NCBI GenBank assembly: GCA_026390595.1
Contig: JAPLFQ010000010.1
Location: 1 to 64,000 of the forward strand
DNA: 64,000 nucleotides
Source: Ignavibacteriales bacterium
GTDB lineage: Bacteria > Bacteroidota > Ignavibacteria > UBA10030
Reading direction: 5' to 3'
Shown here: one piece after another, positions 56,361-64,000 of the stretch
Position numbering within the stretch: position 1 is the first letter of the stretch
How the letters are laid out: each line of letters begins with the position of its first letter
Position numbers and translations under genes: made by a program
The notes under the pieces: generated by a model
What the model saw: the letters and a program-made list of their open reading frames with translations, nothing else
Database searches by the model: none
Told to the model about the DNA's origin: nothing

Positions 56361-58338
56361 GAACCTAGTAGCAGCCCAAAACACGCGGTTCTCAACTGCG
56401 TCCTTCGATGTAACCTCGCTTCAATCTGTTCTAACCTCCAACAACTACAGTTCCATTGCTTGGCGTGACCGTCGCCGGGTAGAGAACTTCTCGTTCGCAA
56501 CGGCAGCACCGCTTGATTTCGATGCAGGCCTGACAATCCAGAACGCTGAAGCAACTCTCGGCAAGCACAATCTCAATTATGCGCTCATAACTAGCAAAAG
56601 TCACACTCCAGCAGCGCATCGGTTTCGTGTAATCATCCCTTTTCAACGCAAGATTCTTTCGGCAAAGGACTACAAAAGGGTCATTCGTGAGTTACGTGAT
56701 TCACTATTTCCTTCGATGGATCCCAATGCTATGGATGCAGCACGGTTCTTCTACTACTCACCAGCGGGCAGCCACTACTCGAGCAGATGGAATGGTGTTG
56801 ACTATGATCCCGATGTCAATCTGGGGAGCCAGATAAAGGATGCCTGGGATGATAGTCTGCTCGTCACCACTGGCCACGATGAGGAGACCTCTGCGGTCCT
56901 CCTGCAACAGAAGACTCCGATTTACTGTCCCTTTCACGATGATGCGTCGCCGTCAGCTTTTGTAGATCGGAAAAAAGGAACTGGTGAACCATTCATCCAT
57001 TGCTCTGCATGTGGGAAGACTTATTGGATGTTGGAGAGGCCTCTTGTAGAGCGCTGCAAAAACTACTGGTCCTACCAGAGTGAAGTATATGAATTTGGAA
57101 TCAAGGGAGGCCGATTCTTTATGTCCAAGATCGGTCTGAAGAAATTCTTTGGATTTGTGAATGCCGTAGGGAGCAAGCAGGAGAAGGAAGCTTTCAGATA
57201 TCTGCTCAGCTCAAAACACATCTCTACGGTGAATCTTGTGAAGCATGTCGTTGATCCCTCTCCAGAAGCAACGACGTACTCCGTTGACAACGATGCCGGA
57301 GACGTCATCGTGAACTACGCGCCCATTCCCGAGCGAACGCAGGACAATCAATTCATAGAAGACTACCTTACGAACACCTTCGGTCAATACAAGCAATTCA
57401 TCAAGGAATACCTGGCTACATACTGTTACAGCGACTTTAGGGATCTGCCCACGCTGGTACTGAAGGGGGCCCGATGTAGTGGAAAAAACACGTTTGCCGA
57501 AATGGTTTACTCGATATTCCCGGCCATCTCGCAGATGTGGGAGGCAAAGAGGAGCGCTTTTACACAGGAAGCGGAGAAGAAGCTCCTCGTAGCCGATGAG
57601 ACGGTGTCCGAAAGCGAAGAAGTCTACCGACTGATCAAGCAGTACTCTGGATCGAAGCACGCCACGGTTAACAAGAAATATGTGATACCCTACGAAGTCG
57701 AGAATAATATGAACATCATCATCCTCTCGAATTCAGCGATGCCGATATATGTCGCAAGCTATGAAGCGCCCACATCGCCAGAGACCAATCAGTTCTTTGT
57801 ATACGACTTCAAACCGATTGCGGGTCCGATCGATGCCCGGTTGGGCGAAAAATTGGAGGAGCGCATCGGACACTATGTCCGAACGACACTCAAGGATGTC
57901 TTTGATAAGCTCGATTTCAGTGGTAATCGGTACAGTATAAAAGTGCCGATCACGCCTGAGGAAGCCGGCCTCTTCGACAGCAATGTGACTGAAGAAGAAA
58001 TGGCGGCAGAGAAAATGATCGACAGGGTTCTGGAGAAATCTCAGGAATCTGGATTTGAGTACGCTGATCACCTGAAGGATGGATTTCTTCCGACCGCTAT
58101 GCTGGAGGATAGTCTAATGATCACGAAGCTCGGTGTGCATAAGGTCGTCAAGGCGTTGCGTGAACGAGGTTACCTTGAGCAGAATAAAGCTGCAAAGGTC
58201 GAGAGGAATAACAAACGACGTGGTTGCTACACAATGACAGACAAACTGAAGAAGCTGCTCGGCATCATACCAGTGACAGCCCCATCTGAGCCGATGCCGC
58301 CAGTGACCCAAGAAGCCCAAGAAAGGATCGAAATTTAA
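56314..58338 (+). CDS. Primase-helicase replication protein
   Basis: 674 residues. A primase-type N-terminal domain has the acidic pair in LDFDAG (68 and 70), then a zinc-binding segment ([13 protein letters not shown] ... IHCSACG). The C-terminal helicase has Walker [10 protein letters not shown] and [10 protein letters not shown] (Walker B), then [14 protein letters not shown]. This plan matches phage and plasmid replicative primase-helicases. It is the likely initiator for the iteron modules. The iteron array begins 10 bp past its stop. Confidence 0.87.
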   Translation: MSNNTRKQIVLSVKDKNLVAAQNTRFSTASFDVTSLQSVLTSNNYSSIAWRDRRRVENFSFATAAPLDFDAGLTIQNAEATLGKHNLNYALITSKSHTPAAHRFRVIIPFQRKILSAKDYKRVIRELRDSLFPSMDPNAMDAARFFYYSPAGSHYSSRWNGVDYDPDVNLGSQIKDAWDDSLLVTTGHDEETSAVLLQQKTPIYCPFHDDASPSAFVDRKKGTGEPFIHCSACGKTYWMLERPLVERCKNYWSYQSEVYEFGIKGGRFFMSKIGLKKFFGFVNAVGSKQEKEAFRYLLSSKHISTVNLVKHVVDPSPEATTYSVDNDAGDVIVNYAPIPERTQDNQFIEDYLTNTFGQYKQFIKEYLATYCYSDFRDLPTLVLKGARCSGKNTFAEMVYSIFPAISQMWEAKRSAFTQEAEKKLLVADETVSESEEVYRLIKQYSGSKHATVNKKYVIPYEVENNMNIIILSNSAMPIYVASYEAPTSPETNQFFVYDFKPIAGPIDARLGEKLEERIGHYVRTTLKDVFDKLDFSGNRYSIKVPITPEEAGLFDSNVTEEEMAAEKMIDRVLEKSQESGFEYADHLKDGFLPTAMLEDSLMITKLGVHKVVKALRERGYLEQNKAAKVERNNKRRGCYTMTDKLKKLLGIIPVTAPSEPMPPVTQEAQERIEI

Positions 58339-58347
58339 CCCAGAATG

Positions 58348-58631
58348 TGTCCAGGGTGTCCAGCCAGTGTCCACTTGTTTGGGTGCTACTGGACACCACT
58401 TTGTTCAATGTTTACGGTACTGAAATGCATTTGTGTCCACTGTGTCCAGTATATTTCTTAAAAAAGATTTAGATAATAATAAGAGAGTGTGTATAGAATA
58501 TATAAGAGAAGTTGAAAAACAGGTGGACACTGTGGACAGTGTGGACACTTCATGGTTTGACGTAACAAAATCAGTACAATTTGAATGTCCTCGAAGCCCA
58601 GAAGGTGTCCACTCCTCACCGGTACTGGACA
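58348..58631. repeat. Right TGTCCA iteron array, origin-like
   Basis: Eleven hexamers: forward at 58348, 58357, 58368, 58434, 58443 and 58606; reverse at 58390, 58524, 58533, 58542 and 58626. The pairs and triplet nearest the AT-rich stretch are spaced by 9. The 75-bp AT-rich spacer contains TATATAAGAG (58499-58508) and matches the left copy. It lies right after the primase gene. Confidence 0.8.
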
Positions 58632-58800
58632 CTTTCATGGCGACTCGCTACCGGTTCTTACACGGAGTGTGTTGATCGGTTGTGCGTGTTGCCTACCAGT
58701 TAGAACCCGATTCATCAGCTTTAGGACATCGCAAACTCATCATTGATTAACCGGAAGGATAATATTATATTGGACTTGCAGACACAGCAACCAAACGGCA

Positions 58801-58833
58801 AGTGGTTACCCATCGGTAAGCAAAGTGGTTACC
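58801..58833. repeat. Paired AGTGGTTACC sites near attR, possible integrase arm sites
   Basis: AGTGGTTACC occurs at 58801 and 58824, 23 bp apart. They are about 60-90 bp before the att repeat, the right position for accessory integrase-binding sites. Confidence 0.4.
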
Positions 58834-58864
58834 AATGTTTTGAGTTTTTTAGGCCTATGGTGTT

Positions 58865-58893
58865 TTGACTGTACCTAGAATGACTGGTATTAC
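58865..58893 (+). promoter_or_regulatory. Promoter-like sequence facing the second integrase
   Basis: TTGACT (58865-58870) and TATTAC (58888-58893) with a 17-base spacer. It ends exactly where the 41-bp repeat begins. It would start transcription in the att site and read toward integrase 2, so it may be an integrase promoter brought by the right end of element 1. Confidence 0.45.
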
Positions 58894-58934
58894 CTCGGAA
58901 CGTAGCGCAGCCCGGTAGCGCACTTGCTTGGGGT
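58894..58934 (+). other. attR of element 1 and attL of element 2, 41-bp tRNA-Pro 5' half
   Basis: Exact match, 41/41, to 27882-27922. After the anticodon loop the sequence diverges (CGGGTCC... here). The same side, integrase to the right, is found as at the left copy. Confidence 0.85.
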
Positions 58935-59014
58935 CGGGTCCTCGGTACATTTCATACCTACCATTACTAATCCATTTCGCATTTCTCACCTGCTGGACAT
59001 AGGGCTGGGTACAC

Positions 59015-59037
59015 CTGTCTCCTAATCAAGGAGACAG
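59015..59037 (+). promoter_or_regulatory. Hairpin hiding the Shine-Dalgarno of integrase 2
   Basis: CTGTCTCC (59015-59022) pairs with GGAGACAG (59030-59037), loop TAATCAA. The ribosome site AAGGAGA is inside the stem and the ATG is at 59041. The bases differ from integrase 1 but the fold and position are the same. Confidence 0.7.
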
Positions 59038-59040
59038 CCG

Positions 59041-60126
59041 ATGTTCCTCCATCGCCGCAACAAGATCTACTACCTCCATTATCTCCACGAGGATGGCAGA
59101 CGCCTCAAGGTTTCCACTCATTCCAGCACAAAGGCTGGCGCTTACACATTCATCCAGTCTTTCAAGCGCACGCTCACTCAGGACGGTAAAAGAAAGAAGC
59201 TCATATCCGAGTTCATCCCTGAAGTGGAATCATATGTCGCCTCCACCCACGCCAAGAGCACAGCCTATCTCTTCAAACGTTGCCTGCTCAATCTGATCAA
59301 TGTCGTCGGAGATGTTGCTCTTCGAGACCTATCAGCTCAGAGCTATGATTTTTACGTGGCGGGTCGGCTAAAGACAGTGACAGCTGTTTCGGTGAACGCG
59401 GAAGCTAGGACTCTTCGTACTGCGCTGAATATTGCCCTCCGTTGGAAACTCCTAGATAGTAATCCATTTGCCGGTTTGCCACTGCCTCGTATGCCCGAAC
59501 CTGTGCCAGCATTCTTTACGGTTCAGGAGTTCGAGAAGATGATTGGAGTAGTGAAGGAAGATTGGCTGAAGGATGTTCTTACATTTACAGTATTGACAGG
59601 GTTAAGACGAGGTGAGGTGGTAAATCTGCAGTGGCCACAAGTGGATCTGGAACGGAAGCTGATCATTGTTCAGAGCACGGCGACCTTCAAGACGAAAGCC
59701 GGGAAGAAACGATCTGTCCCACTCGGTGAAATGGCCTACCAGATACTCGACCGAAGGCGAATTTCATTTCCCGATACGGAATATGTGTTCACTAGGAGAG
59801 GCAAGAAGCTTTCTCCCCCATGGCTTAGCCACAAGCTAAAGAAATATGTGCGCAAGCTGAGCCTAGATGAAAACCTGAACTTTCATGCCCTACGCCATAC
59901 CTTCGCTTCGTGGCTCGTCCAAAAGTCCGCTTCGCTCTATGAAGTTCAAAAGCTCTTGGGGCACGCAGACATTTCCACTACGCAGATTTACAGCCATCTG
60001 GCTCCGGAGACGTTGCACCTGACGGTGAACAAACTTCAATTGCACCTTGGAGAGGAAAAGCCAAATGAACCGGTGGATGGAAGTCTACCACCACCGGTAG
60101 CAAAGTCTAGTACTACCGGTAGGTGA
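59041..60126 (+). CDS. Tyrosine recombinase, integrase of element 2
   Basis: 361 residues, homologous over its full length to the integrase at 28032. Catalytic residues: the Arg of TGLRRGEVVNL, the Lys of TKAGKKRSVPL, HALRHTFASWL, LLGHADISTTQ and Tyr317. The N-terminus (MFLHRRNKIYYLHYLHEDG) resembles integrase 1's. The C-terminal 20 residues (PPPVAKSSTTGR) are encoded by the 22-bp repeats. Same length and target tRNA imply a shared att system. Confidence 0.95.
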   Translation: MFLHRRNKIYYLHYLHEDGRRLKVSTHSSTKAGAYTFIQSFKRTLTQDGKRKKLISEFIPEVESYVASTHAKSTAYLFKRCLLNLINVVGDVALRDLSAQSYDFYVAGRLKTVTAVSVNAEARTLRTALNIALRWKLLDSNPFAGLPLPRMPEPVPAFFTVQEFEKMIGVVKEDWLKDVLTFTVLTGLRRGEVVNLQWPQVDLERKLIIVQSTATFKTKAGKKRSVPLGEMAYQILDRRRISFPDTEYVFTRRGKKLSPPWLSHKLKKYVRKLSLDENLNFHALRHTFASWLVQKSASLYEVQKLLGHADISTTQIYSHLAPETLHLTVNKLQLHLGEEKPNEPVDGSLPPPVAKSSTTGR

Positions 60127-60142
60127 GTCTAGTACCGTTGGT
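60093..60142. repeat. 22-bp iteron-like repeats overlapping the end of integrase 2
   Basis: ACCGGTAG begins repeats at 60093 and 60115, 22 bp apart, with AGTCTAGTAC at 60104 and 60126. A degenerate third unit (GTTGGTAG) follows. Element 1 has its array in the same place but with the TGTCCA sequence. Confidence 0.65.
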
Positions 60143-60255
60143 AGCGTTCACCTCACAAACCTCAACTACGACGGTACTGAAATCGATGCTTTGGACCTTT
60201 ATGATATCTATATGATATCTATACATCCATCTCTCCGCGGAGCTACGAGATGGAT

Positions 60256-60378
60256 TGGATCCGACCTCAATGAGGAATGTTACAAGCGGAAGGAAAAAAC
60301 TCTACTAATCCCCTCTATTTTGGGCAATGCGCTCTAAATTCAAGGGGTTCATCAGCAGCTTCAATGGAATCGCGTAAT
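60256..60378. repeat. Conserved 125-bp module after the integrase (element 2 copy)
   Basis: Homologous to 29352-29476 (TGGATCCGACCTCAATGAGG, then CTAATCCCCTCTA..., ...GGGGTTCATC..., CGCGTAA). The flanks differ from those of element 1, so this is a conserved part of these elements rather than a chance match. Confidence 0.65.
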
Positions 60379-60468
60379 CGCGCGCGAGAGTATGATATAC
60401 GCGAACGCTCTCTCACGATCGTCGAACAAAAGGTCTCTAAGAGGGTTGAATCGCGAGAGTTCCCGTGT

Positions 60469-61473
60469 TCACCTCGGAGAGTCGAACTTGATAGTATCGT
60501 CATCCTGCAGGGTGAAGACGCTGACGCCACCAGGCTGATTTGGAATGGCTACACGGCAACCGACATTATTCTTGCCCTGAAACCAGGCAAATCGGTGGTT
60601 TACAGAGAAGGCGAAAACTCTCCGGTAGAACAATTCAAAAGCGCTTGAGCTGAGAAATTTGTCTCTCACGTGTTTCTCAAGATTATCATTCTTCATCACA
60701 TCCGGCTTGATGCGATCTGATTTGAGTAGGATTTCGAGCCCGTCTGCTATGGCGTCAAGCTTTTCAATATTCTCTTGTAGTGGTATCACCTCATCCCAAT
60801 AGACTACGTTATTGTCATCCCATATTTTATATGCCTGATCTACGACTTGGTCTCCAAGGAAATCGCGTAGAGTTCGATTTCTCTGATGCATAAACACTCC
60901 CGCTCGAACAGGATCCAGAACATATTTCATAAGGTACTCTCTGTGTTGTTCTGCAAGAAAGTCATTTGAATTCTCGGTGTATAGATCTGCGATTTCATGC
61001 CAATTCAGATGACCACACTCTGCACCTGGATTCAATTTCTTGAAGTCCTCGAACTCTTTCGTCGCCCTAATCTTCGTATTCGACCCTACTGGGAGGTTCC
61101 CTCGGCTGAATGGAGTCAAGTAGACAATCGCGACTCGATAGCCTGGGTATTTTTCGGCTAGCAAGTGATAGTATCTATCCAACTGGCCATAGGACACACT
61201 GCTATCTGACATTTTGATTTCGATACCGACAATCCTCCTGTTTGCCCCATCCTTGATGGTAATATCGATTCTCGATCCATCTTTGAAGGAATCTTCTGCA
61301 TCAATTGACAATCCTGGCACCTTGGCTGTACCGCTGGCTCCCAAATAAATGTAGAAGGCTCGAATAAGACCACTACCAGAATGATTGCTCTCCTTCAACA
61401 TCTCTGTGAAGTAGAGAGAATGAAATGGCTCGTTCCGTGAGGCAGTCGAGCGAATTATTTCGAATATGTTCAT
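60469..61473 (-). CDS. PD-(D/E)XK nuclease family protein
   Basis: 334 residues. The nuclease core is clear: Asp70 (GSRIDITI) and Glu85-Ile-Lys87 (IVGIEIKMS), preceded by a helix with LIRAFYIYLG, then GQLDRYYHLLAEKYPGY. This is the PDDEXK_4-like family common in defence-associated genes. It stands alone in element 2. The target is unknown. Confidence 0.87.
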   Translation of the reverse strand: MNIFEIIRSTASRNEPFHSLYFTEMLKESNHSGSGLIRAFYIYLGASGTAKVPGLSIDAEDSFKDGSRIDITIKDGANRRIVGIEIKMSDSSVSYGQLDRYYHLLAEKYPGYRVAIVYLTPFSRGNLPVGSNTKIRATKEFEDFKKLNPGAECGHLNWHEIADLYTENSNDFLAEQHREYLMKYVLDPVRAGVFMHQRNRTLRDFLGDQVVDQAYKIWDDNNVVYWDEVIPLQENIEKLDAIADGLEILLKSDRIKPDVMKNDNLEKHVRDKFLSSSAFELFYRRVFAFSVNHRFAWFQGKNNVGCRVAIPNQPGGVSVFTLQDDDTIKFDSPR

Positions 61474-61537
61474 TCCATTTTTCCTTCCAAATCATTTGCG
61501 GGCAGCTGAGTACACAGAACACCCAGCTCGGAGACAT

Positions 61538-62464
61538 TCAGTTGGTGACATATTTCTTCCGGGTTGCTTCAGGACCATGGAGCCGGAAATGTTGTGCCAC
61601 TTGCTGAGCGTGTTCCGCTCTTTCCTGGCTAGCGGGATGGGTTTCTTCCCGGATCAACTTGTTGATATGGCGGCGGAACCACCCTCGTTGGGGCTCCTGA
61701 GCGGCCCAACCGCTAAAAAGCTTGACAGCTAGTTCTTCGCTATAACCGCTCTCCATCGTTGCCACGATGCCCGCGGCATCCGCTTGATACTCTTGGCTGT
61801 GGTTGTAGCCAGAGTTCATCCAGTTGTCAATTCCCTTCTTTGTAATGGTCGTGAGTGCACCGGCGATGACGCTCAAGCCCGGATTAAAAAAATTAAGGAA
61901 ATGCCAGACTGGAATCCCAAGTAGAGCAGTAGGAAGGAAATTTGCAATTCCGCGTCGCTGTTGGCTCGAGTCTAAGGATTGTGCTCTCTGCATACGTTCC
62001 TGCACATGTCCCAATCCAAGATGGGCCAGTTCGTGCCCAACCAAAAAAGTCAGAAGTGCCTTGTGCTGATTGGCGAAAGCTACGCAGAATAGTATCAGCG
62101 GCCGATTGTCCTTGTCGTAGGTGGCAAACGCATTCTCTTCATCGTAAATGAGGTCTGATTTGACTTCGAGATTGTACATCTTCTGCAACCGATTGGTAAC
62201 GCGGTGCAGCCGAAACTTCAACATCTCGACAAGCCACCATTCCGTAGTCAACCCAATAAGTATTGCCTGAATCAAGAGTAGAAGTACCACGGGGATCTTG
62301 TTGACGAGAAAGATCCAGCATCCCGCTTCTAAGACTACCGCAAGTGCGAGGGTTGAGACCGTAAGGGAAAGAAAGAAATCGCGGTATGGAAGGCCAATAC
62401 GTTTTAACTGTCTGATGGCGAGTGCGATATTTAAGGCAGCGACGGCTAGAAAGTAGGCATACAT
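61538..62464 (-). CDS. M48-type membrane metallopeptidase
   Basis: 308 residues. Hydrophobic helices at about 3-18, 30-53 and 56-73, then the zinc site HELAH (His144, Glu145, His148) with the third ligand Glu225 in QEYQADAAG. M48 peptidases cleave membrane or envelope proteins. A peptidase in a mobile element may act as a defence effector or in quality control. Confidence 0.88.
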   Translation of the reverse strand: MYAYFLAVAALNIALAIRQLKRIGLPYRDFFLSLTVSTLALAVVLEAGCWIFLVNKIPVVLLLLIQAILIGLTTEWWLVEMLKFRLHRVTNRLQKMYNLEVKSDLIYDEENAFATYDKDNRPLILFCVAFANQHKALLTFLVGHELAHLGLGHVQERMQRAQSLDSSQQRRGIANFLPTALLGIPVWHFLNFFNPGLSVIAGALTTITKKGIDNWMNSGYNHSQEYQADAAGIVATMESGYSEELAVKLFSGWAAQEPQRGWFRRHINKLIREETHPASQERAEHAQQVAQHFRLHGPEATRKKYVTN

Positions 62465-62597
62465 TTTATACGGACCTCCTTAATCTATGGTGTCAAAAAT
62501 GAGCCCTCGATGTGTTTCCGCGTAAGATATATATCTGATTCCTCACAGCATCTGCGAGTGCACAACCCACACTCATTGAGTTGGCTTGAGCCAGTAG

Positions 62598-62762
62598 ATG
62601 GGCATTGCTGAGCTGGCATTGATTTTCATCATCCTTCTGATTATTGCTCGAGTTTGGTCGGTGCAAGTGCGTAGGTCACGAATCGAAGATAACAGGATGG
62701 ATGACAAAAAGAAAATCAATCGTTCCATTGGGGCTTGTAATATCCACGCTTGTGAGCGTTGA
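62598..62762 (+). CDS. Small single-helix membrane protein (54 residues)
   Basis: ATG 62598 to TGA 62762. The N-terminal hydrophobic helix (GIAELALIFIILLIIARVW) is followed by a basic, polar tail (VRRSRIEDNRMDDKKK). No clear Shine-Dalgarno, so I keep confidence low. Confidence 0.4.
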   Translation: MGIAELALIFIILLIIARVWSVQVRRSRIEDNRMDDKKKINRSIGACNIHACER

Positions 62763-62871
62763 TCAACGCTCTGACGGCATTTTGCGGACATTGATTATTA
62801 GCAAATGCTACACTATACTCGTGCGCAGTTTCGTTTGTGTTGTCAAATAGGGACTTCAAAAAGGTCGTACA

Positions 62872-63639
62872 ATGGACATTTTGCAGTATCATCGATCGGT
62901 TGCCGAAGAGTTGAACGCCGTCAAGCACAAGATTCGTGATCTGATGAACAATCCTCACTGGCTGACTGACGGAGAGATAAAGGAATCAATCCTGAGAAAT
63001 ATTCTCCGCAGACACTTGCCGGGTAAGTACGAAATCGGACGGGGATTCATATTCACGCCAACTGGATGTTCAAAGCAAATCGACCTACTTGTATATGACT
63101 CTTCTTTTCCCGTGATTTTTCGGGAACAAGACCTGGTGTTCGTAACGCCGGACGCTGTTAGGGCGATTATTGAAGTTAAGACCAAAACTACTGCAAAGTC
63201 CTTATCAAAGGCACTCGACAATTTGATCCATAATGTTCTCATCGTCGAACAACACTATCGGCAATTTACACAGCTCCAACTTAGTCACTACAGTCTATTC
63301 ACCGGCATATTCTCTTTTGAGACCGATATTCAAGACCCCGACATTGTCCTTGAACTGTTATATCATAAGGCAAAGGAAATGCGGAGCAGAGTCGTCAATC
63401 ATCTCTGTCTCAATGATTCTTTGTTTTTCAAGTTTTGGGAGTCCCATGTGTGGACACCATATGAGGAGTGGCACTCGTACCACCTTGAGAGACTAGCGCC
63501 TGCGTATTTCTTGAACAACATAGTGAATGAGGTGGCACCCATCTCTGTGTTTTCAAATATGAAATTTTGGTTTCCCCTCGGATCAAAGGAGATTTACAAG
63601 ACCGGTGCCAAGAGGTTATACAATCAATCGGCAGAGTGA
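62872..63639 (+). CDS. DUF6602 domain protein, PD-(D/E)XK-like
   Basis: 255 residues. NILRRHLPGKYEIGRGFIFT and SKQIDLLVYD are family signatures; Asp71 and Glu101-Val-Lys103 (IIEVKTK) form a PD-(D/E)XK-like site. Function is unknown; similar proteins are seen near defence genes. The stop overlaps the next start (GTGA). Confidence 0.85.
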   Translation: MDILQYHRSVAEELNAVKHKIRDLMNNPHWLTDGEIKESILRNILRRHLPGKYEIGRGFIFTPTGCSKQIDLLVYDSSFPVIFREQDLVFVTPDAVRAIIEVKTKTTAKSLSKALDNLIHNVLIVEQHYRQFTQLQLSHYSLFTGIFSFETDIQDPDIVLELLYHKAKEMRSRVVNHLCLNDSLFFKFWESHVWTPYEEWHSYHLERLAPAYFLNNIVNEVAPISVFSNMKFWFPLGSKEIYKTGAKRLYNQSAE

Positions 63640-63902
63640 AGCGCCCTTCTCTCAAGAGCCAAAAGCAATACGGCCGCTTTGTGCTTTTCAATGGGCCATG
63701 GGCTGTCATTCTTCATATCTGGCAGAAGAGAAAGTTGACTTATTCGCCAAAATTGTCATATTTTGACTTTCGTGACATAGCCTTTGAGCTCGCATTGGAC
63801 TCCGGACCGAAACTGAAAAAGAGAGTAGCACCGCGCTGGAGCCATGTTAGCGGCGCAGCAATCATTCCGATACATCATTCACCCTCCAAGTTGCTTTCTT
63901 AA
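63636..63902 (+). CDS. Small protein coupled to the DUF6602 gene
   Basis: 88 residues from GTG 63636, which overlaps the TGA at 63637-63639 (GTGA). The sequence (LFNGPWAVILHIWQKRKL ... VAPRWSHVSGAAIIPIHHS) is not recognised. The longer in-frame start 63567 lies inside the DUF6602 gene and is not needed. Confidence 0.5.
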   Translation: MKRPSLKSQKQYGRFVLFNGPWAVILHIWQKRKLTYSPKLSYFDFRDIAFELALDSGPKLKKRVAPRWSHVSGAAIIPIHHSPSKLLS

Positions 63903-64000
63903 ATGGACCAATCACTTTGGAGTAAACGCGGCCGAAAAGAGTTGTCGAAGGATCCCCGTTTCTGAAAAAACAAGACGAATATGGAGACAGGCTAGCATGA

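Larger units (their letters stand above)
27882..58934. mobile_element. Integrative element 1 at tRNA-Pro, about 31.0 kb
   Basis: The ends are perfect 41-bp copies of the 5' half of tRNA-Pro at 27882-27922 and 58894-58934. Next to the left copy is a tyrosine integrase gene pointing inward. Contents: an origin-like iteron array near each end, a primase/helicase gene with its own regulator, phage-type accessory genes (Gam-like, DUF932, PUR-alpha-like, DUF5659-like), an operon of restriction-type genes, a soluble kinase/receiver pair and unknowns. There are no structural, packaging, relaxase or conjugation genes. It therefore looks like a replicating integrative plasmid or a satellite that depends on a helper. 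Confidence 0.85.
58894..64000. mobile_element. Integrative element 2 at the same tRNA-Pro, left part only
   Basis: Starts at the second 41-bp copy with its own integrase and carries a nuclease, a peptidase and a DUF6602 protein. The right end and the tRNA 3' half are outside the window. The 22-bp repeats and 125-bp module after the integrase mirror element 1. Confidence 0.75.

Noticed and set aside
60277-60648. 123-aa plus-strand frame
   Set aside because: Overlaps the C-terminal end of the PD-(D/E)XK gene in antisense and covers the conserved module.

Overview
Organism. The window looks like a chromosome segment from the Bacteroidota/Ignavibacteriota (FCB) side of the tree. Two secreted proteins (15959-16783 and 24940-26631) end in the SQNYPNPFNPSTTI-type type IX secretion sorting tail. 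Sigma-54 regulators and lipoprotein c-type cytochromes fit the same group. The species cannot be named from sequence alone.

Layout. Positions 1-27.7 kb are ordinary chromosome, mostly on the minus strand. They hold XerD, a sodium:solute symporter, a STAS protein, DNA ligase LigA, a RodZ-like protein, a hybrid histidine kinase and a response regulator. Then come an enolase-superfamily epimerase, an NlpC/P60 hydrolase, an orphan DNA methyltransferase, an esterase and two small c-type cytochromes. A probable four-gene operon (cupredoxin, beta-barrel protein, sensor kinase, NtrC-type regulator) lies at 17.0-22.3 kb. A bacilliredoxin, a GroES-like protein, an M6-type metalloprotease and a DUF3332-like lipoprotein follow.

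From 27.88 kb to the end the window is mobile DNA. A perfect 41-bp direct repeat (27882-27922 and 58894-58934) equals the 5' half of a tRNA-Pro(GGG), up to the end of the anticodon loop. Each copy is followed by a related 361-aa tyrosine integrase. I read this as two integrative elements in tandem in one tRNA-Pro gene: element 1 (about 31.0 kb, complete) and element 2 (runs off the right edge). No tRNA 3' half is visible, so the intact tRNA should lie beyond position 64000.

Element 1 has a replication side: a primase/helicase protein with a regulator and a strong promoter, and two origin-like modules of 9-bp-spaced TGTCCA repeats near its two ends. It also has phage-like accessory genes (Gam-like, DUF932, PUR-alpha-like, DUF5659-like). 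I see no capsid, tail, terminase, relaxase or conjugation genes, so it resembles an integrative plasmid or satellite. Its cargo includes a complete six-gene restriction-type operon (MutL/MORC-like GHKL ATPase, DUF4420 nuclease, Z1 ATPase, C5 methyltransferase, PD-(D/E)XK endonuclease, Vsr) at 43.2-51.9 kb. It also includes an unusual soluble kinase with two GHKL domains and a receiver partner (33.4-37.0 kb), TPR and zinc-ribbon proteins, and several unknowns. Element 2 carries a PD-(D/E)XK nuclease, an M48 peptidase and a DUF6602 protein.

The most unusual signals outside genes are: hairpins that bury the Shine-Dalgarno of both integrases with different sequence but the same shape; the duplicated 9-bp iteron modules; a 127-nt multi-stem structure at 39565-39691; and two tiny ORFs translationally coupled to the Gam-like gene at 40711-40883.
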